Part shown: in pieces, positions 43,417 through 44,561 of the stretch | Layout: each line of letters begins with the position of its first letter | How positions within the stretch are numbered: position 1 is the first letter of the stretch | From: Marinoscillum furvescens DSM 4134 | GTDB taxonomy: Bacteria > Bacteroidota > Bacteroidia > Cytophagales > Cyclobacteriaceae | Reading direction: 5' to 3' | Length of the DNA stretch: 44,561 nucleotides | NCBI RefSeq assembly: GCF_003386095.1 | Contig: NZ_QREG01000033.1 | Coordinates: 1-44,561, forward strand | Notes under the pieces: generated by a model | Told to the model about the DNA's origin: nothing | What the model saw: the letters and a program-made list of their open reading frames with translations, nothing else | The model's database searches: none | Made by a program: the position numbers and the translations under genes

Positions 43417-44124
43417 ATGGTCAAAGAATTCATACTTAATCCATACTCTTTCCGAATAGATGAGCAAGTGAAAATCAAGATTTTCATTAAGTCATATTTA
43501 TGTTGCGTATTTGTTTCAGGATTGATGACACTATTACTGATTAGCCTTAATATGACTTTTTTTAATGGCGCATTCGGTCATAGACTTCAGTCTTCAGGAT
43601 TATATGAAAGTGATATCAATCCAATTTTTCTAGCAGTCTCAATAGTCCTACTTGGGCCAGTTGTAGAAGAGATTACTTGTCGTTTACCATTAAAAATCAC
43701 ACGATTTAATATTGTAGCTGCTATTTCTTGTTTTGTTCTGCTATCGTTATTGCCTCCGTGGAATGAGTTGGATGGTTCTTATCATCAAGCGCTTATTGCA
43801 CTTGGAGGTGCCATGTTATTCGGGATTTTAACTTTCATATTGCTTTCAAAGTGGATGTGTGAATGTTTGTCAAGAATAGAAGGCAAATATTTAGTTTTCG
43901 GGCTGACCTGCTTCTTCGCGCTAATGCATTTATTTAACTTTTCTTTGTCAGAGATTGATATAGTTTATTTGTGGGCTGCACCATTTTTTGTTCTGCCTCA
44001 GTTTATTACTGGTTACTTTCTGGCATTTATCAGACTAAAGATCAACTTTCCTGCTGCGATCCTTTTTCATATGCTGATTAATGTTCCGGGATCTATTCAT
44101 GTTCTGATGAATAATATTAACTAG
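43417..44124 (+). CDS. CPBP-family intramembrane metalloprotease (immunity/processing candidate)
   Basis: 235 residues from the ATG at 43417 (MVKEFILNPYSF); the TTG at 43411 adds two residues. There are about seven hydrophobic helices. The CPBP/Abi motifs are complete: EEITCR (EExxxR), FALMH (FxxxH) and FHMLIN (HxxxN). Many CPBP proteins beside bacteriocin genes act as self-immunity proteins. Its place right behind the two precursors supports that role here, but a role in processing is also possible. The start of the protein resembles that of the HlyD gene product in its ESYTFRI/NPYSFRI segment. Confidence 0.87.
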   Translation: MVKEFILNPYSFRIDEQVKIKIFIKSYLCCVFVSGLMTLLLISLNMTFFNGAFGHRLQSSGLYESDINPIFLAVSIVLLGPVVEEITCRLPLKITRFNIVAAISCFVLLSLLPPWNELDGSYHQALIALGGAMLFGILTFILLSKWMCECLSRIEGKYLVFGLTCFFALMHLFNFSLSEIDIVYLWAAPFFVLPQFITGYFLAFIRLKINFPAAILFHMLINVPGSIHVLMNNIN

Positions 44125-44161
44125 GGCACAATATACTGTAGAGCAAACCTTCTGTTTCCCC

Positions 44162-44328
44162 CTTCAACAACCGCTAGAACTTCCCAGGCGACAATGCACG
44201 CCCGGAGTTTGACAGGGTGTTTCGATGAGCTACCAGGTAAAAAAAAGCCACCTCAGGCCGCGTAGGTCGCGCCGAGGTGGCTGATACATTTGAGGCTAGT
44301 GATTCAAAAAAATGACTTGCGATTTACG
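44162..44328. repeat. ~165-bp direct repeat, copy 2
   Basis: Copy of 38551-38715 with scattered substitutions, same orientation. It contains its own terminator hairpin (AGCCACCTC 44246-44254, GAGGTGGCT 44274-44282, A-run 44239-44246). Changes inside the stem keep pairing, suggesting the hairpin is maintained. Confidence 0.85.
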
Positions 44329-44331
44329 TAT
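44296..44331 (-). pseudogene. C-terminal remnant of a paralog of the 38686-39012 lipoprotein
   Basis: Read on the minus strand this ends RKSQVIFLNH-stop, aligned with VKHKPLFNC-stop of the intact gene, with the stop codons at the same place in the repeat. Upstream, similarity is lost just before the IS66 transposase gene. Confidence 0.6.
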
Positions 44332-44372
44332 CCCTTCGGTGTTGAGCGTGTAGTGTAAGTTTTTGATTTTAG

Positions 44373-44561
44373 TTATGGGGTTGTTGGCAGTAGCTTGGAG
44401 AGGTCATTTACCTTGGTATCTGGTATGATTTGCAGGGTATTTCTTAGCCACTGATGAGGCTCCACTTCGTTGGCCTTGCAGGTGGCAAGGAATGAATAGA
44501 GCACGGCTGCCCACTGTGCTGCGTCATGAGACCTTGCGAAGAGATAGTTTTTACGACCCAG
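44373..44561 (-). mobile_element. tnpC: IS66-family transposase, C-terminal 62 residues (continues past window)
   Basis: The minus-strand frame entering from the right edge reads LGRKNYLFARSHDAAQWAAV, then LYSFLATCKANEVEPHQWLR and IIPDTKVNDLSKLLP, with a stop at 44373-44375. This is the typical C-terminus of IS66 TnpC (GRKN..FAGS..AA...A..YSL..TCK.N...P..WL). Only the end of the gene is in view; intactness cannot be judged. Confidence 0.88.

Noticed and set aside
38551-44328. Integrative mobile element with att sites
   Set aside because: No integrase, relaxase or tRNA attachment site in the interval; the repeats are explained as duplicated gene tails.

Overview
The window looks like chromosomal DNA of a Bacteroidota bacterium, most likely Cytophagales. 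The reasons are type IX secretion (T9SS) C-terminal sorting domains, a TonB-dependent receptor beside a LytS/LytR-type two-component pair, many Cys-lipoproteins, TAnnTTTG promoter -7 elements and DUF6495/DUF2141 proteins. Everything here was read by eye; no search was run.

Layout. 1-4.3 kb is an accessory, A/T-leaning stretch: the 3' end of a group II intron, a small lipoprotein, a GC-rich structured non-coding block, a 26-copy 21-bp tandem array, an M43-type secreted metalloprotease whose T9SS tail is frameshifted, and small orphan genes. 4.5-9.5 kb is a five-gene operon: TonB-dependent receptor, DUF2141 protein, exported helical-repeat protein, histidine kinase and LytTR regulator. Two KTSC-like small proteins and a decayed duplicate of the neighbouring gene's 3' end follow. 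10.9-29.6 kb is mostly housekeeping: SMP-30-like lipoprotein, YbiT-type ABC-F ATPase, pyruvate carboxylase, KtrAB/TrkAH potassium uptake, bestrophin, TypA/BipA, Rieske protein, alpha/beta hydrolase, cyclophilin and a CvfB-like S1 protein. A YefM-like antitoxin with a broken YoeB toxin sits among them. 29.8-34.7 kb is a five-gene operon of envelope proteins built around a leucine-rich repeat protein with three repeated WW modules. A second 21-bp tandem array, an amidohydrolase and a T9SS-secreted FGE-sulfatase-domain protein follow.

The most interesting part is 39.2-44.1 kb, an A/T-rich peptide-export locus. It holds a HlyD-type fusion protein, a C39 peptidase-ABC transporter, a small HTH protein, two short double-glycine precursor peptides (43004-43168 and 43191-43352) and a CPBP intramembrane protease with its motifs intact. 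Both leaders carry the hydrophobic(-12)/E(-8)/L(-7)/V(-4)/GG pattern recognised by C39 peptidases. The simplest reading is a two-peptide bacteriocin-like system: the transporter cuts and exports both peptides, HlyD connects it across the envelope, and the CPBP protein gives immunity or further processing. The locus lies between two copies of a ~165-bp direct repeat (38551-38715 and 44162-44328), each made of a gene tail plus a terminator. The window ends inside an IS66 transposase gene.
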